Assembly (NCBI RefSeq): GCF_017873965.1
Contig: NZ_JAGGKT010000015.1
Location: forward strand, 24,582-88,581
Length of the DNA stretch: 64,000 nucleotides
Direction: 5' to 3'
Source of the DNA: Ammoniphilus resinae
GTDB taxonomy: Bacteria > Bacillota > Bacilli > Aneurinibacillales > RAOX-1
Every line of letters starts with the position of its first letter. The stretch's first letter is position 1. Positions 62,575-64,000 of this stretch are shown here, one piece after another. The translations under genes and the position numbers were made by a program. The notes under the pieces were generated by a model. It worked only from the letters and a program-made list of their open reading frames with translations. It searched no databases and was not told the DNA's origin.

Positions 62575-62678
62575 AGTTTCAGCACCTCCTTGGTGTTATG
62601 ATATCACAAAAAGAGAATAGAATAGTTTTTAAGGACAGGAAGAAGGGATTTCTATAGAATTAAAAAAATGGAAAGCAT

Positions 62679-62715
62679 GTGAGGTTAGACATAACCTCAC
62701 CCGATTTGCTATACT
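62679..62715 (+). promoter_or_regulatory. nuo promoter with overlapping perfect inverted repeat
   Basis: GTGAGGTTA-GACA-TAACCTCAC (62679-62700) is a perfect 9-bp inverted repeat. It overlaps a -35-like TAGACA (62686-62691), which lies 18 bases from TATACT (62710-62715). This geometry suggests a repressor operator for the nuo operon; the regulator is unknown. Confidence 0.6.
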
Positions 62716-62766
62716 TGGTATTGTGTTCATTTTTGTATATTTATTATGGTAAATGGAGGGAAATCC

Positions 62767-63135
62767 ATGGCTGACTTGTACTCCAATAATTACCTGATTG
62801 TAGCCATCTTCTTTATCCTTGGGTTAGCTCTTCCGATTGGGGCCTTAACTGCAGGGCGTTTTTTACGTCCAAATAACCCCATCGCAGAGAAGCGAACCAC
62901 TTATGAGAGCGGGATGGAACCGATTGGCGGCAGTTGGGTACAGTTTAATGTGAAATACTACATATACGCTTTGTTGTTTGTAGTGTTTGACGTCGAGACA
63001 ATATTCCTATATCCATGGGCAGTAGCTTACGATCAGTTAGGTCTTTTTGCCTTGGTTGAGATGTTGATTTTTGTAACGCTGCTGGTAATTGGTTTAATTT
63101 ATGCCTGGAAAAAGAAGGTGTTAGAATGGGATTAA
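62767..63135 (+). CDS. nuoA: NADH-quinone oxidoreductase subunit A
   Basis: Small membrane subunit of complex I, 122 residues from ATG 62767 (ATGGAGGG site). Three membrane helices; conserved [15 protein letters not shown] and [20 protein letters not shown]. Overlaps nuoB by 10 bases. The open frame from 62746 is not conserved. Confidence 0.96.
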   Translation: MADLYSNNYLIVAIFFILGLALPIGALTAGRFLRPNNPIAEKRTTYESGMEPIGGSWVQFNVKYYIYALLFVVFDVETIFLYPWAVAYDQLGLFALVEMLIFVTLLVIGLIYAWKKKVLEWD

Positions 63136-63644
63136 ATCTAGAGGGAATTACGCCAGAGGTTCAAGAACAACTCAATCGTAACGTGTTTATGACAACCTTA
63201 GAGCAAGTCAAAGCTTGGTCACGCAGTAACTCTTTGTGGCCGATGAGCTTTGGGCTTGCTTGTTGTGCGATTGAAATGATGGCAACAGGCGGAGCTCACT
63301 ATGATTTTGACCGCTTTGGAGTGTTGTTTCGCGCCTCGCCACGTCACTCTGACGTGATGATCGTGGCAGGTACAGTGACTAAAAAGATGGCTCCAGCTCT
63401 TCGCCGTCTATACGATCAAATGCCAGAACCAAAATATGTCATTGCTATGGGCGTCTGTGCGACTGCAGGGGGGCCTTATGTCAATGCTTATTCTGTTGTA
63501 AAAGGGGTCGACCAAATCGTTCCTGTTGACGTATATATTCCAGGGTGCCCGCCGAATCCAGCTGCGCTGATCTATGGAGTAAACAAACTTCAGGAAAAGA
63601 TTCGATGGGAGGCTAAGACTGGAAGGAGGGTGACCAGTCGGTGA
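63126..63644 (+). CDS. nuoB: NADH-quinone oxidoreductase subunit B
   Basis: Carries the N2 iron-sulfur cluster next to the quinone site. 172 residues. Cluster cysteines: C46-C47 in [10 protein letters not shown], then one in [11 protein letters not shown] and one in [12 protein letters not shown] at 63126 lies inside the nuoA 3' end. Overlaps nuoC by 4 bases. Confidence 0.97.
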   Translation: MGLNLEGITPEVQEQLNRNVFMTTLEQVKAWSRSNSLWPMSFGLACCAIEMMATGGAHYDFDRFGVLFRASPRHSDVMIVAGTVTKKMAPALRRLYDQMPEPKYVIAMGVCATAGGPYVNAYSVVKGVDQIVPVDVYIPGCPPNPAALIYGVNKLQEKIRWEAKTGRRVTSR

Positions 63645-64000
63645 GTACACCAGAGGAAAAAGCCGCTGCCGCCGCGAAGGCGAAAGAAGAGGCGATGCGT
63701 AAGTTGAAAGAAAGAGAAGCAGCAGCTGCTGCCGGAGAGAAGCCATCTGCATCTGAAACCCCTGCAGCCACTGTACCGGAGGCTCAGGCCGAGAAGCCAT
63801 TTAGCGAGATGACGCCAGAGGAGAAGGCCGCTGCGAAAGCGAAAGCCATTGCGGAAGCAAAAGCCAAGGCTGCTGCTAAGTTAAAAGGTGAGGAACCTGC
63901 AGCCGCTGTACCGGAGGCTCAGGCCGAGAAGCCATTTAGCGAGATGACGCCAGAGGAGAAGGCCGCTGCGAAAGCGAAAGCCATTGCGGAAGCAAAAGCC
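63641..64000 (+). CDS. nuoC: NADH-quinone oxidoreductase subunit C, N-terminal repeat extension only (runs off the window)
   Basis: GTG start at 63641, eight bases after GGAAGGAGGGTG and overlapping the nuoB stop. The 120 residues present are an Ala/Lys/Glu-rich region, likely helical, with a 45-residue tandem repeat ([20 protein letters not shown] twice). The conserved 30-kDa subunit domain would lie beyond the window. Assignment to nuoC rests on position and on the known N-terminal extensions of NuoC in related Bacillota. Confidence 0.75.
   Translation, partial: MSTPEEKAAAAAKAKEEAMRKLKEREAAAAAGEKPSASETPAATVPEAQAEKPFSEMTPEEKAAAKAKAIAEAKAKAAAKLKGEEPAAAVPEAQAEKPFSEMTPEEKAAAKAKAIAEAKA
63773..64000 (+). 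repeat. 135-bp in-frame tandem repeat in nuoC
   Basis: Text starting GTACCGGAGGCTCAGGCCGA at 63773 recurs identically at 63908 and continues without a visible mismatch to the window edge (about 90 bases). 135 bp equals 45 codons. Identity at DNA level implies a recent duplication. Confidence 0.9.

Noticed and set aside
61975..62601. A 208-residue + strand frame
   Set aside because: Exact antisense of the low-molecular-weight phosphatase gene, whose motifs are clear on the - strand.

Overview
The window comes from an endospore-forming member of the Bacillota. Gene order follows Bacillus subtilis closely: ywiB-argS; rpoE-pyrG-spo0F-fba-fsa-murA-glpX-rho-rpmE; prfA-prmC-spoIIR-ywlB-ywlC-mntP-ywlE-rpiB-ywlG-glyA-upp-mnaA-atp. 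Three features point away from Bacillus proper, towards Paenibacillaceae/Brevibacillus/Thermoactinomycetaceae-like lineages: a proton-pumping type NADH dehydrogenase operon (nuoABC...) after atp, a fused isobutyryl-CoA mutase (icmF), and long repeat-filled intergenic regions. The genus cannot be fixed from the sequence alone. Nearly all genes lie on the + strand. Exceptions are two transposase-like genes, one unknown membrane protein and one small phosphatase.

Layout. 1-3000: end of speB, ywiB, argS. 3051-4690: first IS1595-like transposase gene inside repeat arrays. 4792-8493: a sigma-54 activator and fadF (ETF:quinone oxidoreductase type). 9248-18573: a beta-oxidation/branched acyl-CoA operon (thiolase, hydroxyacyl-CoA dehydrogenase, two acyl-CoA dehydrogenases, meaB, a FadR-like TetR regulator, icmF), preceded by a perfect TetR-type operator. 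18642-19841: an unknown membrane protein containing the repeat core in its coding sequence. 19985-29864: rpoE, pyrG with a CTP-sensing attenuator, the sporulation phosphorelay gene spo0F, central carbon and wall genes, rho, a radical SAM protein and rpmE. 29971-30715: a second repeat family. 30916-39344: translation termination, sporulation (spoIIR), tRNA modification (ywlC, with a DnaA-box cluster), metal transport, arginine phosphatase and a chemoreceptor. 40586-44965: rpiB, ywlG, glyA, upp, mnaA. 45101-46712: second transposase-like gene in arrays. 46897-51917: TetR/HlyD/RND efflux operon. 52387-59832: complete ATP synthase operon. 60079-61206: repeats. 61532-64000: XRE regulator, LMW phosphatase and the start of the nuo operon.

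The most unusual content is a dispersed repeat family (family A). Its core of about 27 bp reads roughly GGYCACTATCCC, then about five bases, then GTCAGG. About 40 copies lie in clusters that are always ordered the same way: cores in + orientation on the left, cores in - orientation on the right. Two clusters enclose paralogous IS1595-like transposase genes that lack recognisable catalytic acidic residues. Three clusters have no gene inside, and one lies inside a protein-coding gene. Spacing between cores is very often 85 bp, about eight helical turns. This resembles an element with multi-site inverted ends plus non-autonomous derivatives and a possibly domesticated transposase, comparable in principle to REP/RAYT systems but built on a different transposase family. 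Both transposase promoters carry a LexA-like box between -35 and -10.

Other repeats are family B (29971-30715), family C inside two of the family A clusters, a 52-bp tandem repeat after the efflux operon, and a 135-bp coding repeat in nuoC. I saw no tRNA, rRNA or CRISPR array.
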